A stretch of DNA of 64,000 nt from Bacteroides graminisolvens DSM 19988 = JCM 15093 (GTDB lineage Bacteria; Bacteroidota; Bacteroidia; Bacteroidales; Bacteroidaceae), in assembly GCF_000428125.1 (NCBI RefSeq), contig NZ_ATZI01000001.1, positions 1-64,000 on the forward strand. The letters are read 5' to 3'. Position numbers and translations under genes: made by a program. Positions 17,441 through 26,704 of the stretch are shown in pieces (the stretch's first letter is position 1; every line of letters starts with the position of its first letter). The notes beneath the pieces are model-generated. The model searched no databases and was not told the DNA's origin. It worked only from the letters and a program-made list of their open reading frames with translations.

Positions 17441-19528
17441 ATGACAATTAAGAAAACAGTATTCATTTTAACAACATGTTTTATGATGTACTCATGCGCT
17501 ACCTCAACAGATAGCAATCCTTTCTTCTCGGAATTCAAAACCGAGTTTGGTGCTCCGCCTTTTGACAAAATAAAGATTGAGCACTATGAACCTGCCTTCA
17601 AAAAAGGTATTGAAGAACAAAACCAAAACATTCAGGCTATTATTGATAACAAGCAAGAGCCCGATTTTGAGAATACAATTGTAGCACTCGATAACAGCGA
17701 TCCGATACTATCGAGAGTCAGTGCCATCTTCTTCAACATGACCGATGCAGAAACCACTGATGAACTAACTCAATTATCCATAAAGATTGCACCTGTTCTT
17801 TCTGAACACAATGACAATATTTACCTGAATCAGGCTCTCTTCAAGAAAGTAAATGCAGTATATCAGAAAAAAGAAACTGCTAAACTCACTACAGAGCAAA
17901 GTCGACTTCTGGATGAAACATACAAAAGTTTCGTGAGATCCGGAGCTAACCTCGACAACCAGAAACAGGCACGCTTAAGAGAGATAAACAAAGAATTATC
18001 AACCCTTGGCATTACTTTCAGCAATAACATTTTGAACGAAAACAACTCATTCAAACTCGTTGTCGATAAGAAAGAAGATCTGGCTGGTTTGCCCGATTGG
18101 TTTTGTGAAAGTGCTGCTCAGGAGGCTAAAGCAGATGGCAAAGAAGGAAAATGGCTTTTCACTTTACATAATGCCAGTCGCCTGCCTTTCTTGCAATACG
18201 CAGAAAACAGAGCTTTGCGTGAGAAAATGTATAAGGCTTATATAAACAGAGGAAATAACAATGACAAAAACGATAATAAGAAGATTATCACTCAAATTGT
18301 AAGTCTGCGTTTGGAGAAAGCACAATTACTTGGTTTCGACTGCTATTCAAACTTTGTGCTCGACAATACCATGGCCAAAAACTCAGAAACAGTAATGGCT
18401 TTCTTGAATAATTTGTGGCAATATTCACTTCCTAAAGCAAAAGAAGAAGCAGCCGAGCTGCAAAAGCTGATGGACAAAGAAGGAAAGAATGAAAAGCTGG
18501 AAGCATGGGATTGGTGGTACTACACAGAGAAACTGCGTAAAGAGAAATACAACCTGGATGAAGAAGAAACCAAACCCTACTTTAAACTGGAAAATGTTCG
18601 TCAAGGTGCCTTCGATGTAGCCCATAAACTTTATGGCATCACGTTAACACCGTTGAAAAACATCCCTGTATACCACCCCGATGTGGAAGTATTTGAGGTA
18701 AAAGACGCTGACGGTTCACATTTGGGCGTATTTTACGTTGATTATTTCCCACGCCCAGGCAAGAGTGGGGGTGCATGGATGAGCAACTACAGAGAACAAC
18801 ACGGCAACATCCGCCCGCTGGTATGCAACGTAGGTAGCTTTACCAAACCGGTAGGTGATACGCCCTCTTTGCTAACACTTGACGAAGTGGAAACCCTTTT
18901 CCACGAATTTGGACACGGTCTACACGGTCTTCTTACCAAATGTAACTATGCCGGGATATCAGGAACTAATGTTGTAAGAGACTTCGTTGAGCTTCCTTCA
19001 CAAATCATGGAACATTGGGCTACAGAACCCGAAGTGTTGAAGATGTATGCTAAGCATTATAAAACAGGCGAAAGCATGCCCGATTCTTTGATCAACAAAC
19101 TTTTAAAGCAAAAAACATTTAACCAAGGTTTCATGACCACCGAGCTTTTAGCGGCGGCTATACTAGACATGAACCTGCATAACCTCAAAGACGTAAAAGG
19201 ACTCGATGTGGTGGCTTATGAAACAGAAGCTATGAACAAGTTAGGTTTAATTACCGAAATTGCTCCCCGCTACCGCACTACCTATTTCAACCATATTATA
19301 GGAGGATATGCAGCCGGATATTATAGCTACCTATGGGCAAATGTATTAGATTCAGATGCCTTTGAAGCTTTTAAAGAACACGGCATATTCGATCAGAAGA
19401 CGGCTTCCTTATTCAGAAGTAACGTACTGGAGAAAGGCAATAGCGAAGACCCAATGACTCTTTATAAAAACTTCAGAGGAGCAGAGCCTAAGCTCGATGC
19501 GATGCTGAAAAACCGCGGAATGAAATAA
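17441..19528 (+). CDS. M3-family metallopeptidase lipoprotein (dipeptidyl carboxypeptidase-like)
   Basis: The 695-residue enzyme starts with a lipoprotein signal (FILTTCFMMYSCATS, lipid-modified Cys near residue 19). It contains the M3 zinc site HEFGH at about 488-492 in ETLFHEFGHGLHGLL, with the downstream Glu in the expected helix. It is similar in length and architecture to peptidyl-dipeptidase Dcp and oligopeptidase A, which remove dipeptides or cut short peptides, and is probably anchored in the periplasm or outer membrane for peptide use. It begins 18 bases after the EEP gene and ends at a strong terminator. Confidence 0.92.
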   Translation: MTIKKTVFILTTCFMMYSCATSTDSNPFFSEFKTEFGAPPFDKIKIEHYEPAFKKGIEEQNQNIQAIIDNKQEPDFENTIVALDNSDPILSRVSAIFFNMTDAETTDELTQLSIKIAPVLSEHNDNIYLNQALFKKVNAVYQKKETAKLTTEQSRLLDETYKSFVRSGANLDNQKQARLREINKELSTLGITFSNNILNENNSFKLVVDKKEDLAGLPDWFCESAAQEAKADGKEGKWLFTLHNASRLPFLQYAENRALREKMYKAYINRGNNNDKNDNKKIITQIVSLRLEKAQLLGFDCYSNFVLDNTMAKNSETVMAFLNNLWQYSLPKAKEEAAELQKLMDKEGKNEKLEAWDWWYYTEKLRKEKYNLDEEETKPYFKLENVRQGAFDVAHKLYGITLTPLKNIPVYHPDVEVFEVKDADGSHLGVFYVDYFPRPGKSGGAWMSNYREQHGNIRPLVCNVGSFTKPVGDTPSLLTLDEVETLFHEFGHGLHGLLTKCNYAGISGTNVVRDFVELPSQIMEHWATEPEVLKMYAKHYKTGESMPDSLINKLLKQKTFNQGFMTTELLAAAILDMNLHNLKDVKGLDVVAYETEAMNKLGLITEIAPRYRTTYFNHIIGGYAAGYYSYLWANVLDSDAFEAFKEHGIFDQKTASLFRSNVLEKGNSEDPMTLYKNFRGAEPKLDAMLKNRGMK

Positions 19529-19550
19529 TCAAAGAATATATCATTAAGAG

Positions 19551-19595
19551 ATTAAGCCTCTGGAATCAATTGCATTCCGGAGGCTTAATTTATTT
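19551..19595 (+). terminator. Terminator after the M3 peptidase
   Basis: A 16-bp stem with one G.T pair (19551-19566 with 19574-19589) surrounds a 7-base loop, followed by AT-rich sequence. The next 150 bases up to the secDF promoter hold nothing I recognise. Confidence 0.8.
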
Positions 19596-19745
19596 ACCTG
19601 CCAACTATTAAACCGACACAATTTTCTATTTAAAATAAGTGATAAAGACAATCAGAACGCTATCAGAAGAAGAAAAAAAAGCGGTAAATTAGCCTTCCTA
19701 AACCAAATATTTACCCCCAGATATACCTTAATGTGAAAAAAAAGC

Positions 19746-19753
19746 TATATTTG
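19746..19753 (+). promoter_or_regulatory. -7 element for secDF
   Basis: TATATTTG fits TAnnTTTG, 56 bases before the start codon. Confidence 0.55.
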
Positions 19754-19809
19754 CAGCCTTATATACAATGGAAATTAATATAAAAAGTAATCTATAAATT
19801 AAAAGTACA

Positions 19810-22800
19810 ATGCAAAACAAAGGATTTGTTAAGGTTTTTGCGATTTTACTCACATTGGTATGTGTGTTCTATCTCTCTTTCTCCTTCGTTACCCGCTACT
19901 ACACCAATAAGGCAAAGGAGTATGCGAAAGGAGACGTGAAGCTGGAGCAAAACTACCTTGACTCGCTATCAAATGAGAAAGTATGGTTGAAAAACTACAC
20001 GCTGAAACAGTGTCGTGAAATGGAGATCAGCTTAGGGCTTGATTTGAAAGGTGGTATGAACGTGATATTGGAAGTTTCTGTAGCCGATGTAGTTAAAGCG
20101 TTGGCTGACAACAAACAAGACGAAGCTTTCAACAAAGCGTTGGCATCAGCTACAAAGTTACAGGCAACCAGTCAAGATGACTTCATTACTTCGTTTGTTA
20201 AGGAGTATCGCAAACTGGCACCAAACGCAAAACTCGCAGAATTATTTGCTACACAGCAATTAAAAGACAAGGTTAACCAAAAATCTTCTGATGCTGAAGT
20301 TGAAAAAGTATTAAGAGAAGAAGTAAAAGCCGCAGTTGATAACTCATACAACGTACTTCGTACCCGTATTGACCGTTTTGGTGTTGTTCAGCCTAACATC
20401 CAGAGTCTGGAAGACAAGATGGGACGCATCATGGTTGAGCTTCCCGGTATTAAAGAGCCCGAACGTGTGAGAAAACTTCTTCAAGGTTCTGCCAATCTCG
20501 AATTCTGGGAAACATATGATGCCAAAGAAATCATTCCTTATTTGCAATCAGCCGATGCCAAAATCAAAAGCATACTTTCTAACGAACCTATGCCCAATGA
20601 TACGCTTGCAACAGATTCTGCAATTACTGAACAAGCTCCTAAAGTAGAGGCTGTAGCTGCACAAAAAACCAAAAGTGCTGCCGACAGTTTAGCTGCAGCC
20701 CTGAAAGGAACCGACAAAGCAACAGATGCAACGGCTAATGCCAACCTAGAGCAAATTAAGAAAGAACATCCGCTAGCGGCTATTCTTCAGTTCAATACTT
20801 CAGGCCAAGGCCCGATTGTTGGTTATGCACACTACAAAGATACAGCCGAAATCAACAAATATTTTGCTATGCAAGCCGTGCTTAACGACTTCCCTAAAGA
20901 GCTACGCTTGAAATGGGGTGTGTCTGCCGCTGAGTTTGATCCTAAAGCACAGACTTTTGAGTTATATGCAATCAAGTCAACTGAAAGAAACGGCAAAGCA
21001 CCTTTGGAAGGTGATGTTGTGAATGATGCTAAAGATGAATATGACCAATGGGGAAAACCTGCTGTAAGCATGGAAATGAATACAGACGGTGCCAGAAGAT
21101 GGGCTTTGTTGACTAAACAAAACATTGGTAAATCAATTGCCATTGTTCTTGACGGATACGTATATTCTGCTCCAAACGTTAACTCTGAAATTACAGGGGG
21201 ACGTTCACAAATTACCGGTCACTTCACTCCTGAACAAGCAAAAGACCTTGCTAACGTGTTGAAGTCTGGTAAGATGCCGGCACCCGCACACATTGTACAA
21301 GAAGACATTATCGGTCCGTCATTGGGACAAGAGTCTATCAATGCAGGTATCTTCTCATTTGCAGTAGCACTTGTATTGCTGATGGTCTTCATGTGCATTA
21401 TTTATGGATTCATTCCCGGAATGATTGCCAACGGAGCGTTGATTCTAAACTTCTTCTTTACACTGGGTATACTCTCGTCCTTCCAGGCTGCACTTACCAT
21501 GTCAGGAATTGCGGGTATGGTACTCTCGCTGGGTATGGCGGTTGATGCGAACGTGCTTATTTATGAAAGAACAAAAGAAGAATTAAAGAACGGCAAGGGA
21601 GTGAAAAAAGCGTTGGCCGATGGATATTCAAATGCTTTCTCTGCTATCTTCGACTCGAACCTAACATCTATCATTACCGGTGTAATCCTGTTTAATTTCG
21701 GTACCGGACCTATTCGTGGTTTTGCTACTACTTTAATTATAGGTATCTTGGTTTCATTCTTTACAGCTGTGTTCATGACTCGCATAGTTTACGAACACTA
21801 CATGAACAAAGACAAACTGTTGAACCTTACCTTTACATCCAATATTTCTAAGAAGTTGTTGGTGGCTACCCGTATCAACTTCATGGGCAACAATAAGAAG
21901 TCATTAACCATCACAGGGGTAATTCTTCTTATCTGTATCGGTTCGTTCGCTATCAGAGGATTGAGCCAGAGTATTGACTTCACGGGTGGACGAAACTTTA
22001 AAGTTCAGTTCGAAAAACAAGTAGAGCCCGAACAGATTCGTAGTTTGATTTCACAAAAATTCGGAGATGCTAACGTAAGTGTTATTGCCATTGGAACAGA
22101 TAAGAAAACAGTGCGTATCAGTACCAACTACCGCATTGATGATGATTCAAACTCTGTAGATACTGAAATTGAAGCTTACCTGTATGAAGCATTGAAGCCT
22201 GCACTTACTAACGACATCACTCTTGAAACATTCATCGACCGTGATAACCACACAGGTGGAAGTATCGTAAGTTCTCAGAAAGTAGGTCCAAGTATCGCTG
22301 ACGACATCAAGACATCGGCATTCTGGTCTGTATTATTATCACTTGTAGCAATCGGTCTGTACATCTTGCTGCGTTTCCGTAACATTGCCTACAGTGTGGG
22401 TTCTGTTGTTGCTTTGACGAGTGATACCATTATGATTATCGGAGCCTACTCGTTATTGTGGGGCATTGTTCCATTCTCTCTGGAAATTGACCAGACCTTT
22501 ATCGGTGCAATCCTTACTGCAATTGGTTACTCAATCAATGATAAGGTGGTAATCTTTGACCGTGTGCGCGAGTTCTTCGGTCTGTACCCCAAACGAAATA
22601 AAACAGTTTTGTTTAACGACTCATTGAACACCACGCTGGCTCGTACCATCAATACATCATTAACTACTTTGATTGTATTGGTATGTATCTTTGTTCTGGG
22701 TGGCGATTCTATCAGAAGCTTTGCGTTCGCAATGATTCTGGGAGTTGTAATCGGTACTCTTTCATCATTATTCATTGCTTCGCCAATTGCTTATATGATG

Positions 22801-22833
22801 ATGAACAAGAAGGCTGATAAAACAGTTGAATAA
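19810..22833 (+). CDS. secDF: Fused protein translocase subunit SecDF
   Basis: The 1007-residue inner-membrane protein joins SecD and SecF, as is usual in Bacteroidetes. It uses proton motive force to pull exported proteins out of the SecYEG channel. The SecD half shows GLDLKGGMNVILEV near residue 80, the first periplasmic P1 domain with an Ala/Lys-rich insertion (about 245-310), and the membrane block with GMAVDANVLIYER. The SecF half starts with SIDFTGGRNFKVQFEK (about 720) and contains IGYSINDKVVIFDRVRE. About twelve transmembrane segments are evident. Confidence 0.97.
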   Translation: MQNKGFVKVFAILLTLVCVFYLSFSFVTRYYTNKAKEYAKGDVKLEQNYLDSLSNEKVWLKNYTLKQCREMEISLGLDLKGGMNVILEVSVADVVKALADNKQDEAFNKALASATKLQATSQDDFITSFVKEYRKLAPNAKLAELFATQQLKDKVNQKSSDAEVEKVLREEVKAAVDNSYNVLRTRIDRFGVVQPNIQSLEDKMGRIMVELPGIKEPERVRKLLQGSANLEFWETYDAKEIIPYLQSADAKIKSILSNEPMPNDTLATDSAITEQAPKVEAVAAQKTKSAADSLAAALKGTDKATDATANANLEQIKKEHPLAAILQFNTSGQGPIVGYAHYKDTAEINKYFAMQAVLNDFPKELRLKWGVSAAEFDPKAQTFELYAIKSTERNGKAPLEGDVVNDAKDEYDQWGKPAVSMEMNTDGARRWALLTKQNIGKSIAIVLDGYVYSAPNVNSEITGGRSQITGHFTPEQAKDLANVLKSGKMPAPAHIVQEDIIGPSLGQESINAGIFSFAVALVLLMVFMCIIYGFIPGMIANGALILNFFFTLGILSSFQAALTMSGIAGMVLSLGMAVDANVLIYERTKEELKNGKGVKKALADGYSNAFSAIFDSNLTSIITGVILFNFGTGPIRGFATTLIIGILVSFFTAVFMTRIVYEHYMNKDKLLNLTFTSNISKKLLVATRINFMGNNKKSLTITGVILLICIGSFAIRGLSQSIDFTGGRNFKVQFEKQVEPEQIRSLISQKFGDANVSVIAIGTDKKTVRISTNYRIDDDSNSVDTEIEAYLYEALKPALTNDITLETFIDRDNHTGGSIVSSQKVGPSIADDIKTSAFWSVLLSLVAIGLYILLRFRNIAYSVGSVVALTSDTIMIIGAYSLLWGIVPFSLEIDQTFIGAILTAIGYSINDKVVIFDRVREFFGLYPKRNKTVLFNDSLNTTLARTINTSLTTLIVLVCIFVLGGDSIRSFAFAMILGVVIGTLSSLFIASPIAYMMMNKKADKTVE

Positions 22834-22858
22834 GAACTGACTATTGTCCTATATATAA

Positions 22859-22892
22859 AGAAGGCGTCCTTTTGAGGACGCCTTCTTTTTTT
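22859..22892 (+). terminator. Terminator of secDF
   Basis: AGAAGGCGTCCT (22859-22870) pairs perfectly with AGGACGCCTTCT (22875-22886), and a run of T follows. Confidence 0.9.
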
Positions 22893-22950
22893 GCTTGGGT
22901 ACAAAAAAAGGTAAGGTTAAAACCCTACCTGATAAACTTAAAAAAGAATG

Positions 22951-23022
22951 TAGCCTCGAGGGGAATCGAACCCCTATCTAAAGTTTAGGAAACTTCTATT
23001 CTATCCGTTGAACTACAAGGCC
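22951..23022 (-). tRNA. tRNA-Arg (CCT)
   Basis: The minus-strand sequence folds as a 72-nt cloverleaf: acceptor GGCCTTG/CGAGGCT (G.T pairs at 1-72 and 6-67), D stem GTTC/GAAT, anticodon stem GAAGT/ACTTT around TTCCTAA (anticodon CCT), and T stem AGGGG/CCCCT. The discriminator is A and no CCA is encoded. It reads AGG codons. Confidence 0.95.
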
Positions 23023-23036
23023 CCAATAATCGGCTG

Positions 23037-23044
23037 CAAAGATA
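23037..23044 (-). promoter_or_regulatory. -7 element for tRNA-Arg
   Basis: TATCTTTG on the minus strand, 14 bases upstream of the tRNA, fits TAnnTTTG. From here to 23343 there is only AT-rich sequence. It contains a TTTCCG/CGGAAA dyad around 23250-23271, possibly part of the korA promoter. Confidence 0.6.
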
Positions 23045-23343
23045 AGCTTATTTACTGATTTAGCCAAACATGACCACGTAATTGTATGCCATAAAGTCGC
23101 CCTTTCTCCTATCAATATGTAGAGTTTAGAAAAGGTTTATAAAACAATCCATCCAAAAACAGGACCGTAAAAAGACAAAACTATAAGAAAAACACTTCTA
23201 TTTAACACAAAATATCAGTTTCAAAGCAAAAGATTTTGTTAAGTCACATAACTTTCCGAACTTTGCGGAAAGAAATAAGCTTGTTGTTACTACATAACTT
23301 CACAAAGGTAACAAGAAACAACCCTAAAACTAATTATATAATT

Positions 23344-25200
23344 ATGGCAGACGAAATGACGATCAAGGACTTAGAGAGAGTTGTAGTTCGTTTCTCCGGT
23401 GACTCCGGCGACGGAATGCAGTTAGCAGGTAGCATTTTCTCTAATCTATCAGCCGTTTTGGGAAATGACATCTCCACGTTTCCTGATTTCCCGGCAGAAA
23501 TTCGTGCCCCGCAAGGGACTTTAAGCGGAGTCTCAGGCTTCCAGGTACACATTGGCGCAAAAAAGGTATTCACCCCGGGTGATAAATGTGATGTATTAGT
23601 CGCAATGAACCCCGCTGCGCTTAAAACCAATGTGAAATTCCTAACCCCGCAATCAGTTATTATCATTGACACCGATACGTTCGCAAAGAAGGATTTGGAA
23701 AAAGCTCAATATACAACTGAAAATCCCTTTGCCGAACTCAATATTCACAATCAGGTTATTGAAGCTCCCATTTCATCTATCTGCAAAGAGAGTCTGAAAG
23801 ACAGCGGACTTGATAACAAAGCTGCTCTTCGCTGCAAGAACATGTTTGCCCTGGGTTTGGTATGCTGGCTCTTCAACAGACCGTTGGAACATGCCATGCA
23901 CATGCTTCAAAATAAATTCTCCAAGAAGCCAAGTATTGCAGAAGCCAATATAAAGGTACTGACCGACGGTTATAATTACGGGCATAACACGCATGCATCG
24001 GTATCAACCTACCGGGTGGAGCCCAAAGAGAATAAGGCCAAAGGATTCTACACGGACGTAAACGGAAACCTTGCCACATCATACGGATTGGTAGCAGCAG
24101 CCGAAAAAGCGGGCATACCACTCTTCCTGGGTTCATACCCCATTACGCCCGCTACCGATATTCTGCACAATCTTTCAAAATTAAAAGAGCTGGGTGTGAT
24201 CACGGTACAATGCGAAGACGAAATTTCGGGCTGTTGCAGTGCCATTGGTGCCTCATTTGCAGGTTGCCTTGCCGCCACAAGCACATCGGGTCCGGGCGTT
24301 TGTCTCAAGAGTGAAGCCATTAACCTGGCCGTTATTGCAGAACTTCCGCTTGTTGTTGTGAATGTGCAACGCGGAGGCCCTTCAACCGGACTGCCAACCA
24401 AGAGCGAACAGACCGACTTGATGCAAGCTGTTTACGGAAGAAACGGAGAAAGTCCGCTGGTTGTTATAGCAGCTACTTCGCCTACAAACTGTTTTGACTC
24501 AGCCTACATGGCCTCAAAAATAGCGTTGGAACACATGACGCCCGTTATTTTGCTAACCGACGGATTTATTGCTAACGGTTCGGCAGCTTGGAAGATTCCT
24601 TCCTTAAAAGAGTATCCGGCAATCAACCCTCCATACGTTACTCCTGAAATGCAGGAAGGATGGAAACCTTACCAACGTGACTTGGAAACCATGGTACGCT
24701 CTTGGGCCATACCGGGAACAGAAGGATTCCAGCATCGTTTGGGCGGACTGGAAAAGGATTACGACACCAGCGCCATTTCGACTGATGCAAGCAATCACCA
24801 GAAAATGACCTTAACCCGTCAGGCAAAGATTGACTACATTGCCAATTGCATTCCCGAACAAGAGGTGTTAGGCGATAAAGATGATGCCGAACTGCTCATT
24901 GTAGGATGGGGAGGTACATACGGACACCTTTACTCTGCTTTGGAAACCATGCAGAAACAAGGCAAGAAAGTAGCTTTGGCACACTTCCAGTACATCAATC
25001 CGCTGCCCAAAAATACAGTAGAGATTCTTAAGAAATACAAGAAAGTGGTTGTGGCCGAACAAAACATGGGACAGTTTGCCACACTGCTGCGCGCCAAAGT
25101 TCCCGGACTGAATGTTTATCAATTCAACCGGGTGAAAGGTCAGCCTTTCAATGTATTAAGACTAGTAGAAGAATTCACTAAAATTATGGAGGAAAAATAA
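23344..25200 (+). CDS. korA: 2-oxoacid:acceptor oxidoreductase, fused gamma-alpha subunit
   Basis: This 618-residue subunit works with the next gene to convert a 2-oxoacid (probably 2-oxoglutarate) and CoA to acyl-CoA, CO2 and reduced ferredoxin. The N-terminal gamma domain has RFSGDSGDGMQLAGSIFS, and the alpha pyrimidine-binding domain has GSYPITPATDILHNL and TSTSGPGVCLKSEAINLAV. The C-terminal CoA-binding-like region follows. MADEMTIKDLE was taken as the start because it directly precedes the gamma domain; a frame 108 bases longer is AT-rich leader. Only one base separates it from korB. Confidence 0.92.
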   Translation: MADEMTIKDLERVVVRFSGDSGDGMQLAGSIFSNLSAVLGNDISTFPDFPAEIRAPQGTLSGVSGFQVHIGAKKVFTPGDKCDVLVAMNPAALKTNVKFLTPQSVIIIDTDTFAKKDLEKAQYTTENPFAELNIHNQVIEAPISSICKESLKDSGLDNKAALRCKNMFALGLVCWLFNRPLEHAMHMLQNKFSKKPSIAEANIKVLTDGYNYGHNTHASVSTYRVEPKENKAKGFYTDVNGNLATSYGLVAAAEKAGIPLFLGSYPITPATDILHNLSKLKELGVITVQCEDEISGCCSAIGASFAGCLAATSTSGPGVCLKSEAINLAVIAELPLVVVNVQRGGPSTGLPTKSEQTDLMQAVYGRNGESPLVVIAATSPTNCFDSAYMASKIALEHMTPVILLTDGFIANGSAAWKIPSLKEYPAINPPYVTPEMQEGWKPYQRDLETMVRSWAIPGTEGFQHRLGGLEKDYDTSAISTDASNHQKMTLTRQAKIDYIANCIPEQEVLGDKDDAELLIVGWGGTYGHLYSALETMQKQGKKVALAHFQYINPLPKNTVEILKKYKKVVVAEQNMGQFATLLRAKVPGLNVYQFNRVKGQPFNVLRLVEEFTKIMEEK

Positions 25201-25201
25201 T

Positions 25202-26215
25202 ATGAGTGACCAAACATTTACTCCCAAAGATTTTAAAAGTGACCAGTACGTACGTTGGTGCCCCGGATGTGGTGACCACGCCTTACTAAACTCACTTCAC
25301 AAAGCAATGGCAGAACTGAATATTACTCCCCATAATGTGGCAGTGATTTCGGGCATCGGTTGCTCATCTCGCCTACCTTATTATATGAATACGTACGGGT
25401 TTCACACCATTCACGGACGTGCAGCAGCTATTGCTACCGGCGTAAAAGTAGGAAACCCTAACCTGAGCGTATGGCAAATCTCGGGCGATGGTGATGCGTT
25501 GGCCATTGGCGGTAACCACTTCATTCACGCCATTCGTCGTAATGTAAACGTTAACATCGTATTGCTCAATAACCAGATTTACGGACTTACCAAAGGACAA
25601 TATTCACCTACTTCACCGCGTGGTTTTGTATCCAAATCATCACCCTACGGAACGGTAGAAGATCCTTTCTGTCCGGCCGAACTAACATTCGGAGCACGCG
25701 GACGCTTTTTCGGCCGTTGTGTAGATGTTGACAGCTCGGCCTCGGTAGAAGTACTCGTAGCCTCGGCCAAGCACCAAGGCGCATCGGTTGTTGAAGTGCT
25801 GCAAAACTGCGTTATTTTCAATGACGGTTCACAATCATTGGTAGCCACAAAAGCCGATCGTGCTAAGAATGCAATCTATTTAAAACACGGTCAGCCAATG
25901 ATTTTCGGAGAGAACAACGAATTGGGACTCATGCAAGAAGGTTTCGGACTGAAAGTTGTGAAGCTTGGCGAGAACGGAATAACAGAGAAAGACATCTTGG
26001 TGCACGACGCACATTGCCAAGATAACACCCTGCACCTGAAACTAGCCTTGATGGAAGGTCCCGATTTCCCGATAGCATTGGGCGTTATTCGTGATGTGGA
26101 AGCACCCAGCTACGATGTATGCGTTCACGCACAAATAGAAGAAGTAAAATCAAAGAAAAAGGATCGCACACTGGAAGAGCTTTTGATGAAAGGCGAAATC
26201 TGGGAAGTTAAATAA
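25202..26215 (+). CDS. korB: 2-oxoacid:ferredoxin oxidoreductase, beta subunit
   Basis: The 337-residue thiamine-diphosphate subunit has RWCPGCGDHALL near the N-terminus (Cys pair for Fe-S or structural use), the TPP/Mg motif SGDGDALAIGGNH and NNQIYGLTKGQYSPTS downstream. With KorA it links central carbon metabolism to ferredoxin, which suits an anaerobe running a partial reductive TCA branch. The length and KorA fusion type favour 2-oxoglutarate over pyruvate, but substrate is an inference. Confidence 0.92.
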   Translation: MSDQTFTPKDFKSDQYVRWCPGCGDHALLNSLHKAMAELNITPHNVAVISGIGCSSRLPYYMNTYGFHTIHGRAAAIATGVKVGNPNLSVWQISGDGDALAIGGNHFIHAIRRNVNVNIVLLNNQIYGLTKGQYSPTSPRGFVSKSSPYGTVEDPFCPAELTFGARGRFFGRCVDVDSSASVEVLVASAKHQGASVVEVLQNCVIFNDGSQSLVATKADRAKNAIYLKHGQPMIFGENNELGLMQEGFGLKVVKLGENGITEKDILVHDAHCQDNTLHLKLALMEGPDFPIALGVIRDVEAPSYDVCVHAQIEEVKSKKKDRTLEELLMKGEIWEVK

Positions 26216-26242
26216 GAAAGTCCGAAATAAATAGGTGAAATG

Positions 26243-26274
26243 CTTGACTTTGGCAATATAATGTATTATCTTTG
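26243..26274 (+). promoter_or_regulatory. Orphan promoter downstream of korB
   Basis: TATCTTTG (26267-26274) is preceded by a CTTG motif (26243-26246) at a 20-base spacing, close to the Bacteroides -33/-7 arrangement. No coding sequence starts after it; a terminator follows about 45 bases later. Confidence 0.5.
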
Positions 26275-26280
26275 TCAACA

Positions 26281-26348
26281 TAATCCTATAGTACATTCCA
26301 TTTAATATAGGCGTAAAGGCAGAAGCTCAAACTTCTGCCTTTTTTGTT
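26281..26348 (+). ncRNA. Candidate short RNA between orphan promoter and terminator
   Basis: A transcript from the promoter at 26243-26274 would begin near 26281 and end at the hairpin AAGGCAGAAG/CTTCTGCCTT (26316-26341) with its following T-run. It would be roughly 65-70 nt. It contains no plausible coding frame and matches no RNA family I recognise. It could instead be only the korAB terminator with a spurious promoter match. Confidence 0.35.
26315..26347 (+). terminator. Terminator of korAB or the candidate small RNA
   Basis: AAGGCAGAAG pairs with CTTCTGCCTT around a 6-base loop and is followed by a T-run. Confidence 0.85.
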
Positions 26349-26369
26349 TTATCTGGGTTCATTTTTAGG

Positions 26370-26570
26370 AAGAGACGGTTGCTTATGCCGGTTTGCACGG
26401 TAGCAAATGGTCAATAAGAAACCGTCTGATGGCGAAGAGACGGTTTCTCCCGAACCAAAAGACGGTTTATGATTTCAAATTGCTCGTTATCTTTTTCAAA
26501 TCGGCCGTTATCTTTTTCAAAAAGCTGGTTATGTTTTACCAAACCGTTCACGGCAATTCGCAAAACCTTT
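26370..26570. repeat. Degenerate 21-22-bp tandem repeat locus B
   Basis: About eight or nine diverged units follow one another. Matching CGGT/CGTT cores lie at 26376, 26398, 26441, 26463, 26485, 26506 and 26527, so steps are 21 or 22 bases with one wider gap. The wider gap holds an inverted copy, which makes a perfect 10-bp inverted repeat AGAAACCGTC (26417-26426)/GACGGTTTCT (26439-26448). The clearest direct copies share CGTTATCTTTTTCAAA at 26485 and 26506. No gene covers the locus, and the sequence from there to 26704 holds nothing else I can identify. Confidence 0.8.
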
Positions 26571-26704
26571 CTAACAGTTAATAATATATAAACCTGCTCT
26601 TGACAAAAATCGGAGATTATGCAGCAGGTGTAAGGTAGTTTCGCTTATAAAATAGAAATGGGCAATGCTGAATACAAAAGAATAAGAAATAAGAAGTTCA
26701 ACGA

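Noticed and set aside
22834..23343. Additional small protein gene around the tRNA-Arg and korA leader
   Set aside because: The longer korA frame is AT-rich with no family similarity, and no other frame has support.
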